From contig NC_134095.1 of NCBI RefSeq assembly GCF_000715075.1, forward strand, positions 11,022,722 through 11,086,721: a DNA stretch of 64,000 nucleotides, read 5' to 3'. Of the stretch, positions 32,848 to 43,145 are shown in pieces. Within the stretch, counting starts at the first letter, position 1. Every line of letters starts with the position of its first letter. This DNA comes from Nicotiana tabacum (taxonomy: Eukaryota; Streptophyta; Magnoliopsida; Solanales; Solanaceae). Below the pieces are notes generated by a model that did no database searches, was not told the origin of the DNA, and was given only the letters and a program-made list of their open reading frames with translations. Both the position numbers and the translations under genes were made by a program.

Positions 32848-35318
32848 TGAAGGATTGCATATAGGTGTTCATAACACGCAGTGGAAGACAATAACAATCT
32901 AGACAGATCTTTTCGTGTTTAAAATTTATTTACATGTCAATAAATCGGATCTAAGACGTACCTTGTGAAGAAAGCCTCATTTCAAATTCTTTGATAGCGC
33001 GAAGACTCTATGCGTATCCACACCGAGACCGACCCATGCTATCAACTCTTTGATCAATGAAACCCGCGAAAAAATTGAATAAAATATTGTGTTGAAATTT
33101 TTCTCAAAAATCTCAACTCAATGTTAGAAGAACAAGAAACACTTTTCTTGTAATTGTATTTTCTCTCTTGGCTTGTGTTGCACTCTCACTTTCACAAAGT
33201 AGTTTTTCTTCTCAAGAATTAATAATGCGGTAAATTTTCTCTATCACCCTTTATATAACATCACTTACAAACCTTTTTCCTATTTGGTTAGAGGCAATGA
33301 TTTACTTAGGGTAAAAGTTTATTCCAAAAATAAACTTTATTGAATTTTCTTGGAAAATATCGATCCTATTCACAATAAGATTCTAACGACGTGTGGCCGT
33401 AACTAGTCCGTATGGACTTTTACATTGCTAATCCAATTCTAACTTGGATACTAATTTACAAACTTTTTATTAATATTTTCCTGAAAATATAATCCCATTC
33501 CAAATGGGTTTAAGTTGTCGAACATCCTAACAGCTTGTTTGGATGGTTATTGCGCATCATTTCATAATGTATCATATCGTATTGTATTGTATTGTACTAT
33601 ATCGTTTGATAAATACAATATTTGGATAGATTGTGTCGTTTGCCATCGTTTCATGATATCACGCACCAGCAATATGAAGAATAAACTTGCAATATTATAA
33701 AGAAAAATTATGATACAACGTAAAATTACTGTATAAAAAGATAGGATAAATAATAAAATAAAATAATTTAATAATAATAGAGTGTGAGATTGATAGAAAA
33801 AGACAAGGTAACAGTGCAACCGCACCAAATCAATCGTTACATAAAGTGGCACATTTCGTCGTTATGTAACGGCGGATTTAACGATACAATACAATAAAAT
33901 TTAAGTAACAATCAAAACAAACATTGTATTTAAAGTAACAATACGATACGATACAATGGGTAACAACCATCCAAACAAGCTGTAAGGATTCGCGTTAATC
34001 CAATCCAACATTGGATTTAACTTATACGTCCTTTATGGACTTTGCAATTCCAATTCCAATTTGGTAAGAATAAATTAATATTATATACATAAACTTTATA
34101 TAAATGAATACTAATTTATTTTATATATATCACATATATATTTCAACCAAGAGATACAATTTAATTTTCTATTCCAAAGAGAAAACTTCAATTTATTCAT
34201 AATATTAATTATATCCTCTGTACTAGCAAAGAATATAACAGTATTTCATTTGGACTAATAACTAAATATATTTGACTAATTAAATTCCTTAATTTAGTTA
34301 TCAAATAATAAGTTAATTAATCCTTTAGCAAAGATCAGAACACTCGTTAGTGTGCGACCCCATAGGTTTAATACTAAACCTGTAGTAAATTGATCACATT
34401 AATATACTAATCAAAGATGGCGTCTAACAACACTCCTTAACGACCGGATAGCATGAAGTATACAATTTACTCTCAAGAACCAGTAGAAGAATAATGTAGT
34501 AATTCCTTATGTCCTTATAGCTCTGGATCATCCTAGGATATGGTTCAACTGTCAAATCCTAATAGGCAACCAAATATGTGTTCATGTCAAATATAATCGA
34601 CCATTGAATGATCTAAGAAACTCTTTTCTTCTTTCATTTAATTGCCCTGACCAAGGTCTTAGTTTGGTCGTTTATAATTCATGACAACATGAAGCTTAAA
34701 CTCATTACTAAGAGTTGACATATTTCATCTTGATCAACCACTAATTCTACAAGCATTTAATCATACCCAATATCCTTTCAACTATCCCTCTAGGGCCATA
34801 AGTGTCTGGTATCAAAGCACAATAAATAACTTGTCAATTATTACAACGATCTTAGGTCAAAGGAAATTTTTACATCACATTCTTCAAGAAAATATCCTAT
34901 TGACAGTTATGGTAATTCTAACCATTAGGAATTATCCAATGAGTCGGTTCAATGATCATATCTCTATATACATCATCTATCTATGTGATTTAGTTAATGA
35001 GATCAACTAATCTTTATCCAATAAAGACGATCACATAAATATTGATCTAACCGGATTACTAATGTCCAAATTAATAATCCTACGATCAAGAACAAATTTA
35101 GGTTAAACTATAAGAGACCTTGCTTTCATTATCATGATCTCTATCACGTTGACAAATCTCAAAATTTAATCAAGGACCTTATCAAATCAATCAAATAATT
35201 AATAATAACTATGATAAAAGAATGCCATATATTTTTATATTAAATAACATTCACAAAAATATATTCAAATCATCAAATATGAGATTGGATATAGGGCATA
35301 TCTACTATATCCCTAACA
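32848..35318 (-). repeat. Minus-strand LTR, probably Ty1/Copia
   Basis: On the minus strand it starts TGTTAGGGATATAG at 35318 and ends ...CCTTCA at 32848, one base before a TGGTATCAGAGC primer site. Its length is about 2.02 kb after removing the 452-bp MITE inside it. The Copia assignment rests on its general look only; no pol is present. Confidence 0.65.
33531..33982. mobile_element. MITE, probably PIF/Harbinger type
   Basis: Perfect 18-bp terminal inverted repeats CAGCTTGTTTGGATGGTT and AACCATCCAAACAAGCTG, extended imperfectly inward. It is flanked by TAA on both sides (33528-33530, 33983-33985), the target-site type of PIF/Harbinger elements. 452 bp, no transposase frame. Confidence 0.8.
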
Positions 35319-35429
35319 GGATGTTGCTGCTACTTTTTATTTTGCCCCCTCTGCCTTTATTAAATGTCCATAAAAGGACTTCTGCCCATTCTTCAAAAAG
35401 TTAATTCTTCTTTTTGTTTTTCATCTCGG
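35319..35429. other. Flank between Copia-like LTR and duplication copy 2
   Basis: Pyrimidine-rich non-coding sequence. It has no match in copy 1, where the LTR at 14756-15295 sits instead. Confidence 0.4.
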
Positions 35430-36021
35430 GTACATTATCTGTTTTGGGGTTCGAGTAAATTATGATTCGCACCGAAAATTCCATATTGAGGGATAAACTG
35501 TTGCCTAACTTCATACCTAGAGCTCAATTAAAATCATAATATTTGGTTAGGAATGAAAGAATACTTACCATTCAATTACAACCCATCATGCCGGCCATAA
35601 AGTTAATTTTTCAATCAAACAAAAATGGATCGACTTGCTAATTTATTCATTATGAATCTCTAGGGATTGCCATTACTTTGATAGAATATCGACTCATCGA
35701 TATTTCCCACAAAAAGGATTCAAGGAATCAATAAAATTAACTTTAGCAGCCTTATTTTAATGTGGTATATAAACAAATAGTATTTATATCCCGAATCTTT
35801 CACACTAGTTGAACCTAGGTATACACCAACTTCAAGATGTAACATTTTCCTATCCTATACGCATAATCCCTCCCTTAATTTTTACATAGGTCACTGTTGA
35901 TTTCACCAAAAATAAAAATAAAAACAAAGAAGATTCATTCACAGCGTAGCCTACAATTATTTTTGCTTCATTCCTCGTCTTATTTCCACTTTTTTATCAA
36001 ATTCCGCGTGAAGCACGAGTG

Positions 36022-36207
36022 CTTTTTTGGTTTCTCATTCGATGTCCGATATTCGCATTGGAACCCGACTATATTCGGATTCGCGCCGCTTAAGGCCTCA
36101 TTCGGGGGGAAGCGCTCCCTACCAAAATTTTTTCTATACTCAGGGCTCGAACTCGAGACCTCTGGTTAAGGGAAGAGCAATCCCAACCACTGCACCACTT
36201 TGGTGGT
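36022..36207 (-). mobile_element. tRNA-derived SINE
   Basis: A 186-bp insertion absent from copy 1. It is flanked by 13-bp target duplications TGAAGCACGAGTG (36009-36021) and TGAAGCACAAGTG (36208-36220). Read on the minus strand it has an A-box-like GTGGTGCAGTGGTTGGGA and a B-box-like GAGTTCGAGCCC, and ends in a short A run. That fits a solanaceous SINE with an internal pol III promoter. Confidence 0.85.
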
Positions 36208-36462
36208 TGAAGCACAAGTGTTCAAAGATACTGAAAATCTTCAGAAGTTTAAAAGCATCTAAGCAAAAGAGAATTATTAGATATTTAATTAAGACTATCA
36301 TAGTTACTTTTAACCCTGATATAGTTTGCGTTAATATACAGTCATCCTAAATAGTTAGTTAAAAGGAAGTAGGAAACAGTTAAAGAAAGAATAAATTCTT
36401 AATCTTTATCCAAGCAAAAAAATTCGCGCAGAAAATGACTTATCACGGAAGCTTAGCTGGCC

Positions 36463-36472
36463 TTATATATAT
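36463..36472 (+). promoter_or_regulatory. TATA box of EF-hand gene copy 2
   Basis: TTATATATAT, 87 nt before the ATG, in the same context as in copy 1. Confidence 0.6.
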
Positions 36473-36558
36473 GAAGCGTCCCTTGTTGGAAATTTATCCG
36501 CCACTTTCCTTATATTCCTAAGGATACAAAGAAAAAGTATACCAAAAAAGAAAAAAAA

Positions 36559-36828
36559 ATGCCTTGGTTCATTCCTAGAGGTGTAAGTCACCCACTAACT
36601 GAAGAACAAGTGAAAGGTATGCTCAAGAAATATGATAAGAATAGAGATGGTAAACTTAGCAAGCAAGAACTCAGGTTAGCTTTTAAAGAGATGGGTTTAC
36701 ATTTTTGCCGTTGGAAAGCAGGAAAAGCCCTTCGTTATGCAGATAAAAATGGTGATGGATATATTAACGAAGATGAGATGAGTGAGTTCGTCAAATATGC
36801 TTCCAAATGGGGTTTTAGGATCTCTTAG
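36559..36828 (+). CDS. Small two-EF-hand calcium-binding protein, copy 2
   Basis: An 89-residue paralogue of the protein at 16227. Both EF loops are intact: residues 26-37 (DKNRDGKLSKQE) and 62-73 (DKNGDGYINEDE). Differences from copy 1 lie mainly at the N terminus (MPWFIPRG), between the loops (LRLAFKEMGLHFCRW, where copy 1 has FGLAFKEMGCHFCGW) and at the end (GFRIS versus GFRIK). No signal peptide or membrane segment. A single exon with the same leader and TATA box as copy 1. It is probably a calmodulin-like calcium sensor. The SINE lies about 350 bp upstream and could alter expression relative to copy 1; that is inference. Polcalcin-like two-EF-hand proteins are similar in size but differ in sequence. 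Confidence 0.85.
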   Translation: MPWFIPRGVSHPLTEEQVKGMLKKYDKNRDGKLSKQELRLAFKEMGLHFCRWKAGKALRYADKNGDGYINEDEMSEFVKYASKWGFRIS

Positions 36829-37005
36829 GCTTCTAATTGTTTTTCTTAGGCTTCTGTATTTTGTAATGTTGTTTGATGCTTTTGTCTCAAACATCCTTGT
36901 AATATTTAAAAGAAAGGGTCTTCTTATTGTATATAATAATATATGTACTACTATAAAACTGTCTATATGTTCCATGTTTTCTATGTAACTTTTGTTCTAG
37001 TAGCC

Positions 37006-37633
37006 AAATCATGATATAAGCTATCTTCCACATTTTAATTTCTTTCAGATTAATTATCTGCTCTTCTTTATGACTTGAGTTATATGGTCGATCCAGATGT
37101 TCTACACACCTGAAAAAATATAATGAACCTTATCTTTCAGTAAAGCTTAAGAATATATAATTATCCAAGATATTGAACGATGTCATACTAGCTGGAACCT
37201 TTTTTCTGGAAATTAATGATATTTTAAAAAATCAACTTTACTTTTTCACAACCGTAACCGTGTCAAGTCACGAGTTTAGAGGAAAAAGGGTATATAGACT
37301 ACTTTTAAGCATCCCCTCCACAAGCTCATCCTAAAGAAAAGATAGCCGAGCCATGTCAAACAGATATGAATAATTGAACCCGGTTCCCCCTTATCTTCAA
37401 AGTCAAACAGCAAAAGCACTGTATCTTTTATATAGGAGTATGTATTGTTTGCGAAGCAATATCTAATGACATCAGTTGGTTGAAGGTTTATCTGTTAGAA
37501 GATGATCGCAAAAAGGAAATTCAAAAACTACGATTGCAGTATCACTTGGTAGCTTAAAACTTACTACTACTAGTAGGTAAACTAGTTTGTATCTAGTTAT
37601 CTCTTTCGTTATGTTTCTTCTGCTCATCTTAAT
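37006..37633. other. Intergenic sequence
   Basis: I see no gene, RNA or clear repeat here. It is single-copy-looking A/T-rich DNA. Confidence 0.4.
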
Positions 37634-37908
37634 GGGCGTTTGGACATAAGAATTGCAAAATTTTGGAAAAATGTAAAAAAAAATTACAAGAGAAAATGAT
37701 ATTTGAAAATTAGATTTGTATTTGGCATGAATATAATTTTGGTTGTTTTTGAATTTTTGTGAATAATTTGAGGGAAATTTTTTGAAAAATAGCTTTTTAG
37801 AATTTTTTAATTTCATCTTCAAGTGAAAATCGAAAATTTCATGATCAAACATTAATTTCGAAAAAAAAAAAACTTTTGAAAAAAGGATTTTTTATGGCCA
37901 AACGGCCC
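37634..37908. mobile_element. MITE with GGGCGTTTGG termini
   Basis: Imperfect terminal inverted repeats: GGGCGTTTGGACATAAGAAT on the left, and on the right the complement GGGCCGTTTGGCCATAAAAA. 275 bp, A-rich middle, no coding capacity. Target duplication is not clear. The 126-codon minus frame over it is a composition artefact. Confidence 0.65.
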
Positions 37909-39120
37909 TTAGTGTTATGTTCATGAATGACCCCCTGTTGGACGAAAAAAGGCACAATAATAGAGAAAAAAGTGACACGTATTTCCTGATGACGTCATAT
38001 TCATGATATCAGTTATAGACATAGGGGAAAGAAGTCTTTGAGATGAAACAAAGGGTCATGATCGGTTGAAAAGGCAAAATGTAAACAAAAGATAACATCC
38101 TCGGTGTACATTGCAAAGAATCCGATCCAAGAATTTTCATTTAGCTGGCCTGGAATAATTGGGAGAAATTCAAAAATAGTGAAAGAGTACATGACTTCAC
38201 TCAGAAAATTGATTTAATAAAAAATATTAATTTAAAAATTAAATTAAGGCCGAAAAACCTGAGATAAAGAGGGAGATCCGTGGGTGTTGAAGGGTGAAAA
38301 TGTAAGACGGAATAGGCTAATAAGTGGATATGAGGTGAGGTTTTAATTTAAGCCAATAGAAAATTAACACATAATAAATAATAAAAAAAATTCTTAACTA
38401 AAATAGGGCTGTTAGTTTTTAGGGTATGAGTGGGCCGAAAAGTTGACGTTAGGGGCATGAATGGGTCAGATTTTTAACGATAAGGGCAATTTTTACAAAA
38501 CAGGTGGACGTAGGATATTTTTAAACATAAGCGAATAAGTTAGGGGCAGTTTTGGCCCTTTTCCAAAGAAATTAAGCTATCAGAGATTGAATATTTTTAC
38601 TTAATTCCATTTTCCTGGATTAAGCTCCTGAAACTATTTATTTGTATGGCTAGCACTTCAATTTTTCCTATGTCACTAATTTCTGGCACAAGCCGTCTTA
38701 TATTTACTTTAGCAAAGCCAGAGGTATATCTCCAAATTTTAAATGATTACATTCGTCTGTAGAAGGTGCAAGTAGTATACTCCGTTAAAGATACATCAAC
38801 AACAAACTCAGTAGTTTCTTATAAGTTGAGTCTGGTGGGGATGAGATGTACACAGTCTTGCCCTTACCTTTGAAAGGGCAGATAAATTGTTTCCGATAAA
38901 TTCTCGGCTAGAAAACGATTAAAAAAGAAAAGGTAATTAAAACAAGTAGGGATAACAACAAGATGAAATAGTACATTAAAGATAAAATGAGAATAATGTC
39001 ATTTGAGATAATTTGGTCATTTCTCGGGTTAATTTCACTGATAGTCACTCAATTATGTTTCAATTTCATTAAGGTCACTCAACTATTTTTTGTCACTTAA
39101 AGTAACTAAACTTTCACATT
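37909..39120. other. Intergenic sequence with a SINE-like scrap
   Basis: No gene. About 38788-38910 (CATCAACAACAAACTCAG ... CTTGCCCTTACC ... TTGTTTCCGATAAATTCTCG) looks like a diverged scrap of a SINE-like repeat common in Solanaceae; this is recognition from memory and weak. 39047-39120 (GTCACTCAA words) probably belongs to the next inverted-repeat element. Confidence 0.35.
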
Positions 39121-39882
39121 GTCACTTAAAAATTATTTTGGCTCAAACCCCTACCATAAATATGACATGGCATAAAATTTAATGAGAAAAATCTAAAAAT
39201 AAATGCTACATAAGCTTAAATGGATCATACCCACTTTAGATCCATTTCTCCCTTAATGTGATTTGACCCATAACCCAAATGGGTTTCAATAGGGAAAAAA
39301 AACACCCCTAATAAAATTAGGTCTTGTGATTTTTTATGGGGTTTTATCGTACAAATACAATATTTCTTTTGTCTAAACAATTGCAATAGGTTGTCTATAA
39401 GTGCATGTTTTGTGAAAATAAACTCTTATTAGTCTTATTATTATTCTTTTATGCTTAGATACATTAGTATGTTATGTAAGATGAATACAATACTATTTTA
39501 ATTTCACTAGAAAATTATAAATATGTTATGTGAGTTGGATACAGTAGTATTTTAACTTCAGTAGAGTTATAAAACGACTCGGATGGGGCATACAAACAAG
39601 ATAAGAATTTTTTTAGTAGAATAATTATAAATGGGCATTACGCAATAGGAAAGGTAAGAATTTTGTAGTATAGGATAATCATTTTAAACTAATGTGAAAT
39701 TTAATATTTTTTTATTGTATACGACCTTGGGTTATAAGTCAAATCACATTAAGGAAGAAATGGATCTAAAGTGGATATGATCCATTTAAGTTTATCTGAC
39801 ATTTATTTTTGAATTTTTCTCATTAAATATTATGTCATGTCATATTTATGGCAGGGGTTTGAGCCAAAACGACTTTTAAGTA
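39121..39882. mobile_element. Inverted-repeat (foldback/MITE-like) element
   Basis: Left arm 39121-39279 and right arm 39728-39882 are reverse complements over about 155 bp (for example ATCCATTTCTCCCTTAATGTG against CACATTAAGGAAGAAATGGA). The ~450-bp middle is non-coding. The left arm seems to continue outward to ~39047 while the right arm is cut at 39882 by the next element. Confidence 0.7.
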
Positions 39883-40146
39883 AGGTCAAATAGACAATCC
39901 CTGAAGTTGGCTCCAATTTTCGTTTAGACACTTCAATTAAGGTCACTACCTATTAAACACTTTAATCTTAAAGAAAGTGGCTCATTAAACACTTTTTGCT
40001 CACATGGCACATGAAGTGATTGTAACCTTTTGTGGAGCGCGTGAAATGTTTCTTTCTTCTTCTTCCTCTTCTCTCTTCTTTTTATCCTATATTTTCTGTC
40101 TGATCGAAAAATACACCGGCGAACACAATGACCACCCCTTCCTCAT
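39883..40146. mobile_element. Left part of a TIR element split by TE-C
   Basis: The sequence from 39883 (GGTCAAATAGACAATCCC, then GTTGGCTCCAATTTTCG) is the diverged inverted partner of the end at ~51944, on the other side of TE-C. It ends with the target duplication CTCAT at 40142-40146. Confidence 0.65.
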
Positions 40147-40699
40147 TAAATTGGGAAAAAACTGAGTTTATATTAAAAGATGATGTGGCATGACACGTGG
40201 ATTAGTTAAATGGTCAAAGCGCAGCAATTGACTAAGAGGCACGGATGGAAACAACCACGGGAAGAAGAATTTAAATAGGCACGAGACAACGTATAGATAC
40301 GAGTCTCGTACCAATTTAAATTATCTACAGCCAACGGATAGAAGGCATTGAAAGCAAAGATCTGGTGACAGAAAGGAGTCCAAATTCATTATTAAATACT
40401 TGATACGTTATGAAGTCGGTATTTAATAGGAATGATTGTATAACGGCTTATTTAATATCATTTATTACTCATGATTATATCATTAAAGCTGAGGCTTCAT
40501 TCCTTTACCTAGAATTATCTATAAAAGGAAGAAGTATCATCATTTGTAAGGACACGGAATACTATTGAGAATTTATTGAAATATACATTTATTTGCTTCT
40601 TACTATCGTTCTCAAAAGTATTTTATTTTTGTCTCCTGATTATCAGTAACCCGAATTTCTTTTTAGCTTTGACCAAAGACTCAGATTTTTTGTTAAACA
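40147..40699 (+). repeat. TE-C 5' LTR (Retand-like Tat element)
   Basis: 553 bp, the same length as the 3' LTR at 50514-51066, with about 8-10 differences by eye. The start is TAAATTGGGAAAAAAC, where the 3' LTR has TGTATTGGG, so the terminal TG has mutated. It ends TTAAACA. Flanking 5 bp: CTCAT (40142-40146). Confidence 0.85.
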
Positions 40700-40702
40700 A
40701 AT

Positions 40703-40722
40703 TAGTTCCATTACCGGGAATC
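40703..40722 (+). other. TE-C primer-binding site, probably tRNA-Glu
   Basis: TAGTTCCATTACCGGGAATC resembles the complement of the plant tRNA-Glu 3' end (expected TGGTTCCGTTGCCGGGAATC; three mismatches against the tRNA as I recall it), three bases after the LTR. Confidence 0.6.
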
Positions 40723-40768
40723 TGATAATCTTTCCTTTTAAACTACATCTTATCTATTAGGCGTCACC

Positions 40769-43145
40769 ATGTCAAACAACAACGCCGACAACAATAGTAA
40801 CAACACATTGGGAAACCATGAGAATCAAATACATCAAAATCAAGATAATGTGGTTCCCTCTCCTCTAAATTTCACCACGTCAATCTCGTGAAGGCACTCC
40901 TGTTACCGAATCACGTGCTGATCAACAAGAGCAATCTGAACATTTTGAAGGAGTTACAACTGAAGCTTTGCAAAAGCTAATTGATGCACAGGTCGGCAAA
41001 GCTCTTCAGGCACTTGTTAGTCGATTGCCTGCTGCGCCACCTACACCAACTCCTAATAATAATACATTGGAGAACCCCCGTTCTGGTCTTGATAATTCTG
41101 GAAACGGAGCAACCCCCAGTGAACCACAAGAAGGGGGACCAGGTAATTTAAATAATTCGTATTTGCAAAATTTAGTACTAACCTTGCAGAAACAACTTAA
41201 GGAACAAAATGAGCGTATTGAACAAATCCCTGGAGTTCCACCTGTAATAAAAGGAGTAGACATGGACAAATACTCACAACAACCATGGAAGCCTAGTGCT
41301 GCTCCCCTTCCAATTCCGAAAAAGTTCAAAATGCCTGACATCCCGAAATATGATGGTACTACAGACCCACGTGACCACGTAACTGCATTTACAACCGGCG
41401 TAAAAGGCAACGACTTGACCAAACAAGAAATTGAATCAGTATTGGTCAAGAAATTTGGAGAAACACTCACCAAGGGTGCATTAACCTGATATTCTCTTTT
41501 ATCTGAAAATTCTATTAATTCTTTTGCTAAGCTTGCAGATTCTTTTATTAAAGCACATTCGGGAGCACAAAAGGTTGAGAAAAGGATGGAAGATATTTTC
41601 AAAATCAAACAAGGGGATTCGGAGTTGCTTAGAAACTTCGTTGATAGATTCCAGCTTGAAAGAATGACTCTACCTCGTGTGCCTGACAATTGGGCTGCTA
41701 TAGCTTTTGCAAGTAATTTAAATGACAAAAGTTCTGAAGCCACAAGACGACTCAAAGAAAGTCTTAGAGAATTTCCTGCAACCACATGGAATGATGTTTA
41801 CAACAGGTATAGCACGAAGCTGCGAATCGAAAAAGATACCGTACCTAAGCTCCATCATGAAGAAAGGGGCGGTACTCGAAGGTCAAAAACCGAAAAAAGA
41901 TCAGGTAAAAACAGGTACGATCCATATATGGGACCCACAGGAAAGGACCCACGGTCGAAACAAGATAGCCAGCAATATGATCAAAAGTCAAGGAATCGGG
42001 ATTCTGGTTCTTCTTCAAAGTTCAGGAATGATCGGAACAGACAAGAATCACGAGATGATGACAGGAGTTTAAAGGCACGATTCGGTGGATATAATTTTAA
42101 TGTCTCTACCTCCGAGCTCGTAGCTGTTTTAAGAAGCATGGGAGATAAGGTACGGTGGCCAAAAGAGATGCGGTCAAATCCAAGTAGACGCAATCCGGAT
42201 CATTGGTGCGAATTTCACAACGATCACGGGCACAAAACTTCAGAATGCAGATTCCTGCAGAGTGAAGTGGATCATTTATTAAAGCAAGGGTACCTTACTA
42301 AGTTATTTAGTGAGAAAGGAAAACAAGCTTATATGAAAAACAGACAAGAGCCACCACAACCTCATTCACCCAAAAGGACAGTGAATGTCATAAGCGGGGG
42401 AGAGGACATTCACGGCGTAACCTATACAGCCTCCAACAAGGTTTCTAAGGTAACAATAACACATGGGAAACGAGTGCGGCAGGTCCTTGAAAATGAAAGT
42501 ATTTCATTTGATGACGCAGATACCGAAGGAGTAACAACTCCACATAATGACGCACTGGTAATATTTTTACTTGTACATGATACTAATGTAAAACGAGTTT
42601 TGATTGATCCAGGGAGTTCTGTAAACATTATATTATTAAGGGTACTACGAGAGATGCAAGCTGAAGACAAAATGATACCCAAGGCACACACCTTGTCAGG
42701 CTTTGACAATTCAAGTGTAGTAACAAAAGGTGAGGTATTTCTAACAACTTTTGCTATGGGTGTTGTGAAGGAAACTAAATTTCAGGTAGTTGATATGGAA
42801 ATGGCCTACAATATGATCATGGGGAGACCATGGATACACGATATGGACGCTGTCCCATCAACTCTACATCAGGTTATTAAATTCCCATCACCATGGGGAA
42901 TTTGCCAAATTCGTGGGGATCAGCAGATGGCTAAAAGTGTCAATGCTGTAACAAATACGAGCACTGAGAATAAAGAAAAGTAGCAATTACAGGAAACAAT
43001 TGAAGGTAAAAAAGATCAAACTTCAACTGAATAGGAAAAGAAGGATTTGGACTCAAGACCTGACACAATTCAAGAACCTGAAGAAAATGAAAGCATCAAA
43101 ACGACAATTGAAGATCTTGAGGCAGTGATGTTATTTGATCAATAG
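40769..43145 (+). pseudogene. gag-pro: TE-C gag and protease, broken
   Basis: It starts at ATG 40769 (MSNNNADNNSNN). Gag core: KKFKMPDIPKYDGTTDPRDH (~41317) through DSFIKAHSGAQKVE and FQLERMTLPRVPDNW. A later CEFHNDHGHKTSEC is the Tat zinc-binding region. The protease has VLIDPGSSVNIIL (~42598) and MIMGRPWIHD. Breaks: a frameshift near 40888; TGA at 41487 (context LT-stop-YSLL, probably TGG to TGA); and TAG at 42981, 43032 and 43143 in the protease-RT linker. The rest runs in one frame into RT, so gag and pol were a single polyprotein. Confidence 0.85.

Larger units (their letters stand above)
35430..37005 (+). repeat. Segmental duplication copy 2, containing an EF-hand gene
   Basis: The partner of 15296-16718, differing by scattered substitutions, small indels and one SINE at 36022-36207. 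Confidence 0.85.

Noticed and set aside
41006..41785. 259-codon minus-strand frame opposite TE-C gag
   Set aside because: It is the shadow of the gag frame; conserved residues and codon pattern belong to the plus strand.
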